A stretch of DNA of 64,000 bases from Streptomyces sp. AC558_RSS880 (GCF_019049255.1 NZ_JAGMUJ010000007.1:124001-188000), one strand, 5' to 3'. Positions 26,923-36,276 are shown, counted from the stretch's first letter. The notes: generated by a model not told the origin, from the letters alone. A program made the numbers and translations.

Positions 26923-27462
26923 ATGAACGACCGTCCCACCCGTCCTGCCGGACCTCTGCTGCTTCTGCCGCCCGGCAGGGGCAGGCACCGCACCGCCTCC
27001 GCGCCCGTCCCGCGGCGGATCGCGCCGGGCGTTGAGGTGCAGGCCGCTGGGCGGGCCGGCACCCGGTACCTCCGCGGCGAGGACGACGCCCTCGTTCACC
27101 CCTGCGTCCTCGCCCACGAGGGCCGGGAAGAGGCGCGGCGGCAGCGGACCCGGCGCCGCGCGTCGTGGCTCGCCGTACACGGCGTGGACATCGGACCGCG
27201 GGCAATCGACGCCGGCCCGAGGACGGTCGACGCCGGGCCGAGGACGGTCGACGCCGGGCCGAGGACGGTCGACGCCGGGCCGAGGACGGTCGACGCTGGG
27301 GCGCGGGTGACCGACGCCGGGCCGTGGACGACCGACGCCGGGCCGTGGACGAACGACGCCGGGCCGAGGACGGTCGACGCTGGGGCGCGGGTGACCGACG
27401 CCGGGCCGTGGACGACCGACGCCGGGTCGCGGACGATCCACGGCGTGGAGGTGACGGCATGA
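26923..27462 (+). CDS. Streptomyces conserved protein with expanded DAGxxxx heptad repeats
   Basis: The start is ATG 26923 with GAGGAG 9 bp upstream, giving 179 residues. The N-terminal part (VEVQAAGRAGTRYLRGEDDA, LVHPCVLAHE) and WLAVHGVDIGPR belong to a small Streptomyces family that is usually about 100 residues long, where GVDIGPR is followed directly by IHGVEV. Here 11 heptads of the type DAGPRTV/DAGARVT/DAGPWTT are inserted between these halves by a 21-bp DNA repeat. The stop overlaps the next start by four bases (ATGA). The function is unknown; the repeat should be an extended, acidic/basic alternating linker. Confidence 0.7.
   Translation: MNDRPTRPAGPLLLLPPGRGRHRTASAPVPRRIAPGVEVQAAGRAGTRYLRGEDDALVHPCVLAHEGREEARRQRTRRRASWLAVHGVDIGPRAIDAGPRTVDAGPRTVDAGPRTVDAGPRTVDAGARVTDAGPWTTDAGPWTNDAGPRTVDAGARVTDAGPWTTDAGSRTIHGVEVTA
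27208..27438. repeat. 21-bp tandem repeat, 11 units
   Basis: Eleven 21-bp units, of which the first four are nearly identical (GACGCCGGGCCGAGGACGGTC), keep the reading frame of the surrounding gene. The later units follow a three-unit order (PRTV, ARVT, PWTT) that occurs twice, which suggests expansion at two levels. Confidence 0.9.
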
Positions 27463-27776
27463 CGCACCGGGACCCCGAACCGCGCCTTCTGCCCTGGACG
27501 GGGGTGGACGGAAAACCCTGTTACCTCGTCACCGACGGAACCGGACACCTCTCGCGCCGCGCCGACGCCGTCGAGCGGACGCAACTCGCCATGGCCGACG
27601 AGCTGCTCGGTCACGCGGCGGACCTGCTGGCCGACCGCCGCGTGACCGCGGACCAGCTCCGGTTCCTGCTCGCGCGCATGTGCGAGTCGCTCACCGACGT
27701 GCGTCGGATCGCCGGGAGCCGGGGCGCCCGCCTGGCGGCTACCAGATCGACTCGACCCACTCCGGGTGGTCGATGA
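27459..27776 (+). CDS. Small conserved Streptomyces protein, RLLPW family
   Basis: This 105-residue protein starts MTHRDPEPRLLPWTGVDGKP and carries CYLVTD, LSRRADAVE, QLAMADELLGHAADLL, TADQLRF and SRGARL. It is an all-helical-looking family found beside XRE/DUF397 genes in Streptomyces, with no function known to me. Its start overlaps the previous stop (ATGA). Its last 38 bp overlap the end of the convergent endonuclease gene (27739), so its C-terminus may have been remade there. A paralogue with a different N-terminus lies at 19373-20074. Confidence 0.75.
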   Translation: MTHRDPEPRLLPWTGVDGKPCYLVTDGTGHLSRRADAVERTQLAMADELLGHAADLLADRRVTADQLRFLLARMCESLTDVRRIAGSRGARLAATRSTRPTPGGR

Positions 27777-28545
27777 ACGGGTTGCGGTTGTGCTGGTACG
27801 AGTCGTAGATGACCTCGTTGCGGCGCTCCTCGAACGCGCTCGGCGGGTCCTCCTGGTGCCACTGCTTCAGGACCGAGAGGCGGCCGTGGTACGGATCGCT
27901 GCCGTTGGTGACGGAGTCGTTGGGCTCCAGGTCGGGCCAGCCGTCGGTGCCCTCGTAGCGGACGGCCATGTAGAGGATCATGCGGGCCACGTCGCCCTTG
28001 ACCGCGTCGCGCGGCTCGAAGGAGTTGGAGTCGGTCAGGCTGCCGCCGCTGTTGGTGAACGAGCTGCCGCCGTTGTCGAAGTCCTTGTTGCCGCGGATGG
28101 AGTTGACCTGGACGTCCTCGGGGCGCAGATGGTGCAGGTCGGTGCCGGGACCGGTGGAGGTGCCGAAGTCGCCGTGGGACTTGGCCCACACGTGCTCGCG
28201 GTTCCAGTCGCCCGTGTCACCGCCGTTGAGGGACTTGCTGCGGGAGACGCCCGAGTACAGCAGGATCACGTTGTTGCTGTTGTTCGGGTCCTGGTCGGTG
28301 ACCTTCAGGGCGTTCCAGACGGCCGAGTACGAGATCTTCGTCTGGTCGCTGATGATCGTGTGCAGGGAGTCCTTCAGCGCCGTGCCGGACTTGCCGATCG
28401 CGGCGGCGTAGTACGTGTCGTCGTACGCGGTGGTCGCGGCGCCGGCGGCCGGTGCGGTCAGGGCGGGGACGGTGAGCCCGACCAGGACGGCCGAGGTGGC
28501 CAGGGCGAGGCTCTTCCAGCGGCGGCGTATGTGTGTCACGGGCAT
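27739..28545 (-). CDS. Secreted endonuclease I family nuclease
   Basis: The start is taken at ATG 28545 (MPVTHIRRRWKS), giving 268 residues. A long signal peptide runs to about residue 37 (LALATSAVLVGLTVPAL, AxA cut). The mature protein has the endonuclease I (PF04231) beta-beta-alpha-metal core DWNREHVWAKSHGDFG and the conserved DLHHLRPEDVQVNSIRGN, where His and Asn/Asp bind magnesium. A late GDVARMILYMAVRYEG segment completes the family pattern. It probably degrades extracellular nucleic acids for nutrients. It is divergent from the phytase-like gene, with 144 bp between them. Confidence 0.9.
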   Translation of the reverse strand: MPVTHIRRRWKSLALATSAVLVGLTVPALTAPAAGAATTAYDDTYYAAAIGKSGTALKDSLHTIISDQTKISYSAVWNALKVTDQDPNNSNNVILLYSGVSRSKSLNGGDTGDWNREHVWAKSHGDFGTSTGPGTDLHHLRPEDVQVNSIRGNKDFDNGGSSFTNSGGSLTDSNSFEPRDAVKGDVARMILYMAVRYEGTDGWPDLEPNDSVTNGSDPYHGRLSVLKQWHQEDPPSAFEERRNEVIYDSYQHNRNPFIDHPEWVESIW

Positions 28546-28689
28546 GGGGGACGTCCGATCTACGCGAGTTGATTGAGCGGCCGAACGGAAGAGTGACATG
28601 GACATGTATGCGCAGGGGTGAAGAAGAGGTGTCGGTCATGTGTCGGTAAGCGGTGACCGGCCGTCACCCGGCCGTCCTACGGTGGCGGC

Positions 28690-29658
28690 ATGCGCCTGAG
28701 AACCCTCCTCGCCACCACCGCCGCCGCTCTCGCCGCCGCGACCTGCCTGACCGCCGCCGGACCCGCCGGCGCCCAGCAGAACAGGGCGCATCACGCCTGC
28801 TCCACGACCGTCTCCATCGACCGCTTCTCCGACGCGCTCGACAAGACGACGTACGACGGCACCTACGTCGGCAACCTCTCCGCCCTCGCCCCGGACCGGC
28901 ACCGCACGGTCGCCGCCCTCTCCGACCGGTCCGCCCTGTTCCGGCTGGACGCGCGGACCCTGCGGCCCGAGGACGTGATCCCGCTCGCCGACGAGAACGG
29001 GGCCGCGCTCGACTCCGAGGGACTGGTCGTCGACCGGGACGGGACCTACCTCGTCTCCTCCGAGACCGAGCCCACCGTGCGCCGCTACTCCCGTGACGGG
29101 AAGATCCTCGACCGGCTGTCCGTACCCGAGGAGCTCGGCACCCGCGCCCGTACCAACGGCAGCTTCGAGGGCCTGACCCTCCTCCCCGGCGGCCGCACGC
29201 TGGTCGCGTCGATGGAGTACGCCCTCACCGGCGACCCCGACGACCAGGTCCGTCTCCAGACCTGGCGGCGCACCGCCCACGGCGACTTCCGGCTCGGTGC
29301 CCAGTACACGTACACGACCGACCGGGGGCTCGGGGTCACCGAGGTCACCGCCACCCCCGACGGACGGCTGCTCGTCCTGGAGCGCGGCTTCACCTCCGGC
29401 GTCGGCAACACCGTCCGGCTCTACCTGGCCGACCGGCACGGCACCGTGTACGACAAGACCCTGCTCGCCGACCTCGCCGACTGTCCCTCCCTCGGCGCCA
29501 CCGCCAAACAGCCCCAGCCCAACCCGCTCCTCGACAACATCGAGGGCATGGTGGTCACGGGCCGCGACCACGGCCGGCTGAAGGTGCTCCTGGTCAGCGA
29601 CGACAACCAGAACGCGAGCCAGACCACCCGCCTCTACGCTCTGCGCGTACGCCTCTGA
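28690..29658 (+). CDS. Secreted esterase-like activity of phytase family protein
   Basis: This 322-residue exported protein has a signal peptide with cut near residue 28 (AAGPAGA). A beta-propeller-type domain of the 'esterase-like activity of phytase' family (PF13449) follows. Its repeated blade patterns include LSALAPDRHRTVAALSDR, ALDSEGLVVDRDGTYLVSSE, NGSFEGLTLLPGGRTL and LLDNIEGMVVTGRDHGR. The conserved acidic residues (DSEG, SFEG, NIEG) sit at equivalent places in successive blades and probably bind metal. The substrate is uncertain: phosphoesters or unknown. It has no operon partner; the ABC exporter gene starts 77 bp later with its own ribosome-binding site. Confidence 0.8.
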   Translation: MRLRTLLATTAAALAAATCLTAAGPAGAQQNRAHHACSTTVSIDRFSDALDKTTYDGTYVGNLSALAPDRHRTVAALSDRSALFRLDARTLRPEDVIPLADENGAALDSEGLVVDRDGTYLVSSETEPTVRRYSRDGKILDRLSVPEELGTRARTNGSFEGLTLLPGGRTLVASMEYALTGDPDDQVRLQTWRRTAHGDFRLGAQYTYTTDRGLGVTEVTATPDGRLLVLERGFTSGVGNTVRLYLADRHGTVYDKTLLADLADCPSLGATAKQPQPNPLLDNIEGMVVTGRDHGRLKVLLVSDDNQNASQTTRLYALRVRL

Positions 29659-29735
29659 ATGTTGCGGAGGGATGAAATCCGCCGCTGACCGCGTTGGTGC
29701 CTTCCGGTAGATCAGGACGATCGGAGGGCACCCGC

Positions 29736-32700
29736 GTGACACCGCAACGGGGATGGGCACGGCGACTGGCCGGATACGCGTGGCGGCATCCGGGGGACGT
29801 GGTCCTCGCGCTGGGCTCCTCCCTCGGCGGCATGGCCGTCATGGCACTGGTCCCGCTGATCACCAAGGTGATCATCGACGACGTCATCGGTGACAAGACC
29901 AAGGACATGGCCACCTGGGCCGGGCTGCTCGTCGGGGCCGCGCTCGCCGTCTACGTCCTCACCTACATCCGCCGCTACTACGGCGGCCGGCTCGCCCTGG
30001 ACGTCCAGCACGACCTGCGCACCGAGATGTACGGGACGATCACCCGGCTCGACGGCAGACGCCAGGACGAGCTGTCCACCGGGCAGGTCGTCGGACGTGC
30101 CACCAGCGACCTCCAGCTGATCCAGAGCCTGCTCTTCATGCTGCCGATGACCATCGGCAACCTCCTGCTGTTCCTGATCTCCCTGGTGATCATGGCGTGG
30201 CTGTCGCTGCCGCTCACCGCCGTCGCCCTCGCCGTCGCCCCCGCCCTGTGGTGGATCGCCAAGCGCAGCCGCACCCGGCTGCACCCCTCCACCTGGTACG
30301 CGCAGGCGCAGGCGGGAGCCGTGGCCGGAGTGGTCGACGGCGCGGTCAGCGGCGTACGCGTGGTGAAGGGCTTCGGGCAGGAGGAGCAGGAGACCGGCAA
30401 GCTGCGCGAGGTCGGACGGCGGCTGTTCGCGGGGCGGCTGCGCACCATCCGGCTGAACTCCCGGTACACCCCGGCCCTCCAGGCCGTCCCCGCCCTCGGC
30501 CAGGTGGCGATGCTGGCGCTCGGCGGCTGGCTCGCGGTGCGCGGGCACATCACGCTGGGCACGTTCGTCGCCTTCTCCACCTACCTCGCCCAGCTCGTCG
30601 GGCCGGTCCGGATGCTCGCGATGGTCCTCACCGTCGGCCAGCAGGCCCGCGCCGGCACCGAACGCGTCCTGGAGCTGATCGACACCGAGCCGTCCCTGAG
30701 CGACGGCACCAGGGAACTGCCCGCCGACGCCCCGGCGACCGTCGAGTTCGACGACGTCTCCTTCGGCTACGACCCCGGCCGGCCGGTCCTGGACGGCCTC
30801 TCCTTCGAGATCCGGCCCGGGGAGACCCTCGCCGTCGTCGGCGCCTCCGGCTCCGGCAAGTCCACCGTCTCCCTGCTCCTGCCGCGCTTCTACGACGTCA
30901 CACACGGCGCCGTCCTCGTCGGCGGCCACGACGTGCGCGAGCTGACCACCGAGTCCCTGCGGGCCGCGATCGGACTGGTCCCGGAGGATTCGTTCCTCTT
31001 CTCCGACACCGTGCGCGCCAACATCGCGTACGGCCGCCCGGACGCCACCGACGAGCAGATCACCGCCGCCGCCCGCGCGGCCCAGGCGGACCGGTTCATC
31101 GACGAGCTGCCCGACGGCTACGACACCACCGTCGGCGAGCACGGCCTGACCCTCTCCGGCGGCCAGCGCCAGCGCGTCGCCCTCGCCCGCGCGATCCTCA
31201 CCGACCCGCGCCTGCTGGTCCTGGACGACGCGACCTCCGCCGTGGACGCCCGCGTCGAGCACGAGATCCACGAGGCGCTCAAGGGCGTCATGCGGGGCCG
31301 GACGACCCTGCTGATCGCCCACCGCCGCTCCACCCTCAACCTCGCCGACCGCATCGCCGTCCTCGACGGCGGCCGGCTCGCCGACATCGGCACCCACGAC
31401 GAGCTCCAGCGGCGCTCCGCCCTCTACCGCAGGCTGCTCACCGACCCCGACGAGCTCGGCGCCGTCTCCCCGGGCCACACCCCGCCCGCCGGACCGCGGG
31501 AGGAGGACACCTCGGTCCGTGCGGAGCTGGACGCCGAGTTCGACGCCGAACGCGGGGTCACCCCCCGGCTGTGGACCGGCGACCGCGAGCCCAAGGACAC
31601 CGCCCTGGCCGGCACCCCGGCCACCCCGGAACTCCTCGCCCAGGTCGAGGCGCTGCCCCCGGCGGACGACGTCCCCGACGTCGACGAGGCCCAGGCCGTC
31701 CGGCCGGAGGACTCCTACGGCCTGCGCCGTCTCCTGCGCGGCTTCCGCACCCCCCTCCTCATCAGCCTCGGCCTCGTCGCCGTGGACGCCGGCATGGGCC
31801 TGCTGCTGCCGGTGCTGATCCGGCACGGCATCGACCAGGGCGTCACACAGGCCGCCCTCGGCGCGGTCTGGGCGGCCTCCCTGCTGGGCCTGCTCACCGT
31901 GCTCGCGCAGTGGGCGGCGCAGATCGGCGAGATCCGGATGACCGGACGCACCGGCGAACGCGTCCTGTACGCGCTGCGGCTGAAGATCTTCGCCCAGCTC
32001 CAGCGGCTCGGCCTCGACTACTACGAGCGCGAGCTGACCGGCCGGATCATGACCCGGATGACGACGGACGTCGACGCGCTGTCGACGTTCCTGCAGACGG
32101 GCCTGGTCACGGCGTTCGTCTCGGTGGTCACCTTCTTCGGCATCATGGTGGCCCTGCTGGTCCTCGACGTCGGGCTCGCCCTGATCGTCTTCGCGACCCT
32201 GCCCCCGCTGATCGTCGGCACGTACTTCTTCCGCCGGGCCAGCGTGAAGGCGTACGAGCTGGCGCGGGAGCGGGTGTCGGTGGTCAACGCCGAGCTGCAG
32301 GAGTCGGTGGCGGGGCTGCGGATCGTGCAGGCGTTCCGCCGCGAGCGGGACGGCGGGCGCCGGTTCGCCCAGCGCAGCGCCGACTACCGCGAGGCGCGGA
32401 TCCGGGGCCAGTGGCTGATCTCGGTGTACTTCCCGTTCGTGCAGCTGCTGTCCTCGGTCGCGGCCGTGGCGGTGCTGGTCGTGGGCGGGGGCCGGGTCGA
32501 CGACGGGACGCTGGCGATCGGCTCGCTGGTGGCGTACCTGCTCTACATCGACCTGTTCTTCGCGCCCGTGCAGCAGCTCTCCCAGGTCTTCGACGGCTAC
32601 CAGCAGGCGTCCGTCTCCCTGGGCCGCATCCAGGAGCTGCTGCGCGAGCCGGCCTCCACGGGCGCCGCCGAGAAGCCGCTCGACGTGCCGTCGCTGCGCG

Positions 32701-33443
32701 GGGAGATCGCCTTCGAGGACGTGCACTTCGCGTACGGCGACGGCGAGGAGGCGCTCGACGGCATCGACCTCACCATCCCCGCCGGGCAGACCGTCGCCTT
32801 CGTCGGCGAGACCGGCGCCGGGAAGTCCACGCTGGTCAAGCTGGTCGCCCGGTTCTACGACCCGACGGGCGGGCGGGTCACCGTCGACGGCACGGACCTG
32901 AGGGACCTGGACATCACCGCGTACCGGCACCGGCTCGGGGTCGTACCGCAGGAGGCGTACCTCTTCCCCGGCACCGTCCGCGACGCCATCGCCTACGGTC
33001 GCCCGGACGCCACCGACGCCGAGGTGGAGGCGGCGGCCCGCGCGGTCGGCGCGCACGAGACGATCGCCACGCTGGACGGCGGTTACCTCCACGAGGTCGC
33101 CGAACGGGGCCGCAACCTGTCCGCCGGGCAGCGCCAGCTGATCGCGCTGGCGCGTGCCGAACTGGTCGACCCGGACGTGCTGCTGCTCGACGAGGCGACG
33201 GCCGCGCTCGACCTGGCCACCGAGGCGCAGGTCAACCAGGCCACCGACCGGCTCGCGGGACGCCGTACGACGCTCGTCGTCGCCCACCGCCTCACCACCG
33301 CCGCCCGCGCCGACCGGGTGGTCGTGATGGACCACGGCCGGGTCGTGGAGGACGGCACGCACGAGGAACTGCTCCGGCTCGGCGGCGCGTACGCCCGGCT
33401 GTGGCGGACGTTCGTGGGGGAGGACGTGCCGACGCCGGCGTGA
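29736..33443 (+). CDS. Fused heterodimer-type ABC exporter (TMD-NBD-TMD-NBD)
   Basis: This 1235-residue protein starts at GTG 29736 behind GGAGG. Two exporter halves are joined in one chain. Half 1 has TM helices from about residue 20, Walker A GASGSGKST near 368, LSGGQRQR, and Walker B LLVLDDATS near 493. Half 2 has TMs from about 665, Walker A GETGAGKST near 1024, LSAGQRQL, and Walker B LLLDEATA near 1149. The residue after the Walker B aspartate is Asp in half 1 but the catalytic Glu in half 2. The signature of half 2 deviates (LSAGQ), giving one degenerate and one competent ATP site as in BmrCD/TM287-288. It is probably a multidrug or lipid exporter. Confidence 0.9.
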   Translation: MTPQRGWARRLAGYAWRHPGDVVLALGSSLGGMAVMALVPLITKVIIDDVIGDKTKDMATWAGLLVGAALAVYVLTYIRRYYGGRLALDVQHDLRTEMYGTITRLDGRRQDELSTGQVVGRATSDLQLIQSLLFMLPMTIGNLLLFLISLVIMAWLSLPLTAVALAVAPALWWIAKRSRTRLHPSTWYAQAQAGAVAGVVDGAVSGVRVVKGFGQEEQETGKLREVGRRLFAGRLRTIRLNSRYTPALQAVPALGQVAMLALGGWLAVRGHITLGTFVAFSTYLAQLVGPVRMLAMVLTVGQQARAGTERVLELIDTEPSLSDGTRELPADAPATVEFDDVSFGYDPGRPVLDGLSFEIRPGETLAVVGASGSGKSTVSLLLPRFYDVTHGAVLVGGHDVRELTTESLRAAIGLVPEDSFLFSDTVRANIAYGRPDATDEQITAAARAAQADRFIDELPDGYDTTVGEHGLTLSGGQRQRVALARAILTDPRLLVLDDATSAVDARVEHEIHEALKGVMRGRTTLLIAHRRSTLNLADRIAVLDGGRLADIGTHDELQRRSALYRRLLTDPDELGAVSPGHTPPAGPREEDTSVRAELDAEFDAERGVTPRLWTGDREPKDTALAGTPATPELLAQVEALPPADDVPDVDEAQAVRPEDSYGLRRLLRGFRTPLLISLGLVAVDAGMGLLLPVLIRHGIDQGVTQAALGAVWAASLLGLLTVLAQWAAQIGEIRMTGRTGERVLYALRLKIFAQLQRLGLDYYERELTGRIMTRMTTDVDALSTFLQTGLVTAFVSVVTFFGIMVALLVLDVGLALIVFATLPPLIVGTYFFRRASVKAYELARERVSVVNAELQESVAGLRIVQAFRRERDGGRRFAQRSADYREARIRGQWLISVYFPFVQLLSSVAAVAVLVVGGGRVDDGTLAIGSLVAYLLYIDLFFAPVQQLSQVFDGYQQASVSLGRIQELLREPASTGAAEKPLDVPSLRGEIAFEDVHFAYGDGEEALDGIDLTIPAGQTVAFVGETGAGKSTLVKLVARFYDPTGGRVTVDGTDLRDLDITAYRHRLGVVPQEAYLFPGTVRDAIAYGRPDATDAEVEAAARAVGAHETIATLDGGYLHEVAERGRNLSAGQRQLIALARAELVDPDVLLLDEATAALDLATEAQVNQATDRLAGRRTTLVVAHRLTTAARADRVVVMDHGRVVEDGTHEELLRLGGAYARLWRTFVGEDVPTPA

Positions 33444-33546
33444 ACGGCGGTCGTGACGGCTCCGTGCGCAACCATCCGGCGTACGTCATGCGTCCGTACA
33501 CGCGTACGCCGCCTGACGCGGCAGGTGCGGTACGGGGAGGACGACT

Positions 33547-33933
33547 GTGGGCAGTGGAGCGATACGTCGGCGACTCGCGCCGGTCCTTGCGGTGCTGACC
33601 GTCTCGGGGCTGCTCGTCGTCGCCGCGCCGGCCGACGCACACGCCGCCGCGTACTGCGCCGGGCGCAAGGTGCGCACGCTGCCGTTCTCCACCGGCTCGG
33701 TGGCCGTCTACAAGCGGGGCGGCTACGTCTGCGCCGTCACCTTCGCCAAGAACCCCGGCACCAAACGGAAGATGTCGGTGAGCGTGCGGGCGCGCGGGGG
33801 CCGCCCGGTCGTCGACGAGGGCAAATTCAAGCACCACGCCGGACCGGTGACCGTGCACGCCGGCCGCCGCTGCGTGTGGGTGAAGGGCAGGGTCGGCGGC
33901 GGGTCCGTCAGCTCCGGCTGGATCCTGTGCTGA
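33547..33933 (+). CDS. Small secreted protein of unknown function
   Basis: The 128-residue product starts at GTG 33547 with GGGGAGG nine bases upstream. A signal peptide (RRRLAPVLAVLTVSGLLVVA, cut near ADAHAA) precedes a basic mature part of about 94 residues. This part has four cysteines (AAYCAGRK, GYVCAVTF, GRRCVWVK, GWILC) and is probably a beta-rich, disulphide-linked domain. Similar short cationic exported proteins are frequent in Streptomyces; I do not recognise a named family. It is monocistronic between the exporter and peptidase genes. Confidence 0.7.
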   Translation: MGSGAIRRRLAPVLAVLTVSGLLVVAAPADAHAAAYCAGRKVRTLPFSTGSVAVYKRGGYVCAVTFAKNPGTKRKMSVSVRARGGRPVVDEGKFKHHAGPVTVHAGRRCVWVKGRVGGGSVSSGWILC

Positions 33934-34029
33934 CCGGCGCCTGACCGAGGGTTAACCCTATGTCCCCTGGTGCTGCGGGGAGTTGGTCCAGTAGCTTCCG
34001 GCGCACATCTGTCTCACAGGGGAGTGCGC

Positions 34030-35463
34030 ATGCGTAAGGCGCTCAGATGGCTGCTGGCGCTCACGGTGCTCATAGGCACCATGAGTACGGCCGGGGCGGC
34101 CACCGCCGCCGAGCCGGAGGCCACCGGCACCACTGACATCAAGGAGAGACTGCTCTCCGTACCGGGCATGAGCCTGATCGAGGAGAAGCCGTACACCGGG
34201 TACCGCTTCTTCGTCCTCAACTACACCCAGCCGGTCGACCACCGCAGGCCCTCCGAGGGCACGTTCCAGCAGCGGATCACCGTGCTGCACAAGGACACCG
34301 CGCGGCCGACCGTCTTCCACACCGGCGGCTACAGCGTCTCCACGACGCCCCGCCGCGCCGAGCCGACCCAGATCGTGGACGGCAACCAGGTCTCCATGGA
34401 GTACCGCTTCTTCACCCCGTCCCGGCCCGAACCGGCCGACTGGTCGAAGCTGGACATCTGGCAGGCCGCCAGCGACCAGCACCGCATCTTCACGGCGCTG
34501 AAGAAGATCTACTCGGAGAACTGGATCTCCACCGGTGGCTCCAAGGGCGGCATGACCGCCACCTACTACGAGCGCTTCTACCCACGTGACATGGACGGCG
34601 TGGTCGCCTACGTCGCCCCCAACGACGTGGTGAACAAGGAGGACTCGGCCTACGACCGCTTCTTCGCGAACGTCGGCACCGAGGAGTGCCGGGACCGGCT
34701 GAACGGGGTGCAGCGCGAGGCGCTGGTGCGCCGGGAGCCGCTGGAGAAGAAGTACGAGGCGTACGCCGCCGAGAACGGCTACACCTTCGACACCATCGGC
34801 AGCCTGGACCGGGCGTACGAGGCCGTCGTCCTCGACTACGTGTGGGGCTTCTGGCAGTACAGCACCCTCGCCGACTGCGAGGACATCCCGGCGGACGCGA
34901 AGAACGCCACCGACGACGAGATCTGGACCTCGATCGACACGATCTCCGGGTTCTCGTTCTACACGGACCAGGGCCTGAGCCCGTACACGCCGTACTACTA
35001 CCAGGCCGGTACGCAGCTGGGCGCGCCGACCATCCGCTTCCCGCACATCGAGAAGAAGTACATCCGCTACGGCTACCAGCCGCCGCGCAACTTCGTGCCC
35101 CGCTCGATCGACATGGACTTCGAGCCGTGGGCCATGCGGGACGTCGACTCCTGGGTCCGCCACCACGCGCGGCACATGCTGTTCGTGTACGGCGAGAACG
35201 ACCCGTGGGGCGCCGAGCCGTTCCGGGTCGGGCACGGCGCGCGTGACGCGTACGTGTTCACCGCGCCCGGCATGAACCACGGCGCGAACGTGGCCGGACT
35301 CGTCGCCGAGGAGAAGGCGTTCGCCACGGCCCGCATCCTCGACTGGGCGGACGTCGCGCCGAACGCGGTCCAGGAGAACCCGGCGGCGGCGAAGCCGCTG
35401 GCGAAGTTCGACGCCACGCTCGACAAGCGGGACGTCGAACGGCAGCGGACGCTGCGGCCGTAA
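34030..35463 (+). CDS. Secreted S37 (PS-10-type) tripeptidyl/prolyl aminopeptidase
   Basis: The 477-residue protein starts at ATG 34030 with GGAG eight bases before. A signal peptide ends near residue 27 (GAATAAEPEA). The alpha/beta-hydrolase body carries the nucleophile motif GGSKGGMTATYY near residue 170. The acid (VYGENDPWGAEPF) is near 390 and the histidine (APGMNHGAN) near 416. This order and the very conserved FFVLNYTQPVDHRRPSEGTF segment identify peptidase family S37 (PS-10), known from Streptomyces culture fluids as tripeptidyl/prolyl aminopeptidases. It probably trims peptides outside the cell for nutrition. Confidence 0.88.
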   Translation: MRKALRWLLALTVLIGTMSTAGAATAAEPEATGTTDIKERLLSVPGMSLIEEKPYTGYRFFVLNYTQPVDHRRPSEGTFQQRITVLHKDTARPTVFHTGGYSVSTTPRRAEPTQIVDGNQVSMEYRFFTPSRPEPADWSKLDIWQAASDQHRIFTALKKIYSENWISTGGSKGGMTATYYERFYPRDMDGVVAYVAPNDVVNKEDSAYDRFFANVGTEECRDRLNGVQREALVRREPLEKKYEAYAAENGYTFDTIGSLDRAYEAVVLDYVWGFWQYSTLADCEDIPADAKNATDDEIWTSIDTISGFSFYTDQGLSPYTPYYYQAGTQLGAPTIRFPHIEKKYIRYGYQPPRNFVPRSIDMDFEPWAMRDVDSWVRHHARHMLFVYGENDPWGAEPFRVGHGARDAYVFTAPGMNHGANVAGLVAEEKAFATARILDWADVAPNAVQENPAAAKPLAKFDATLDKRDVERQRTLRP

Positions 35464-35476
35464 GGCCCGCGCGGGA

Positions 35477-36121
35477 CTACACCGGGCGGGCGCAGCCCAC
35501 CGGGGTGGTCCCGCCGAGCCGGACGTAGAGGGCCGTGGACTCCGGGCACTTCGACCGGGCGTCCACGGCCTTCGTCACCTCGAACTCCGGTCTCCGCTCG
35601 CCGCTGCCGTCGCACGCCGTCTCCCGGACCTTGCCGTCGCCCAGGTCGTAGACGCAGTCGCCGACGATGGTGCGCGGCCCGCCCCCGCCGCCGGGGTCCC
35701 CGGGATGCGGCGGCTGGAGGTGGCGCATACAGGCGTAGCCGCGCGGCACCGAGCCGTCGCCGTCCTCGTCGGAGGAGGGGCGCTGCTCGCTGATGTGCAG
35801 CACGAAGTCGGTGGTGGCCGGGCAGCGCGGCCCGCCGCGCACGGTCCCGTCGTGGCGGGCGACGACCCGGGCCGCCGCCCGTTCGCTCCCGCAGGACACC
35901 TCGGTGAAGCTGGTCCGGCCGAAGGAGCTGCACTCGTCGACCGCGAGGAACACCGCCCCGTACCCGGACGGCAGGACCGCCGTCGGCGTCGCCGTGCGCC
36001 GCTCGCCCGGCCGGCCGTCCTCCTCGGCACCGCCGTCCGGCGCGCCCCGGCAGCCGGTGAGCAGCACCGCGACCGCCGCCGCGAGCACGGCGCGCGTTCC
36101 CCACCCACTTCTCACGTGCAT
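35477..36121 (-). CDS. Putative lipoprotein of unknown function
   Basis: The 214-residue protein starts at ATG 36121 (GGGGGG six bases upstream; ATG 36127 is possible). A signal sequence with lipobox LLTGC at residues 18-22 predicts a lipid-anchored exported protein. Repeated cysteine-containing blocks such as DECSSFGRTSFTEVSCGSE, GPRCPATTDFVLHISEQ, GDCVYDLGDGKVRETACDG and SKCPESTALYVRL suggest two similar domains of about 75 residues, each with Cys pairs. I know no function for the family. It is convergent with the S37 peptidase gene, with 13 bp between stops. Confidence 0.7.
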   Translation of the reverse strand: MHVRSGWGTRAVLAAAVAVLLTGCRGAPDGGAEEDGRPGERRTATPTAVLPSGYGAVFLAVDECSSFGRTSFTEVSCGSERAAARVVARHDGTVRGGPRCPATTDFVLHISEQRPSSDEDGDGSVPRGYACMRHLQPPHPGDPGGGGGPRTIVGDCVYDLGDGKVRETACDGSGERRPEFEVTKAVDARSKCPESTALYVRLGGTTPVGCARPV

Positions 36122-36276
36122 CGTCATCCCCCCGGACACCCTCGTCCAGCGTGACCCGGTCCGCCGGGTCACGCCAGACAAACGGGGTGGTTTGCGCACC
36201 TTGGGTGTGGTGCGTCGGGTGTGTGACGTACGGGCGCTACGTCCGACGGGGGAGGGGCGGTGCCCGTGCGCGGCGG

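Noticed and set aside
27208-27438. Possible CRISPR array
   Set aside because: The units are contiguous with no spacers, keep a coding frame and have a 21-bp period.
18779-27776. A conjugative or integrative element
   Set aside because: No integrase, relaxase, excisionase, tRNA attachment site or plasmid gene was found. The region looks like an accessory island built by duplication and gene loss.
29712-33362. A 1216-codon open frame on the minus strand opposite the ABC exporter
   Set aside because: Long antisense frames are expected opposite high-GC genes. The translation has no domains and is of biased composition, while the plus strand has clear ABC motifs.
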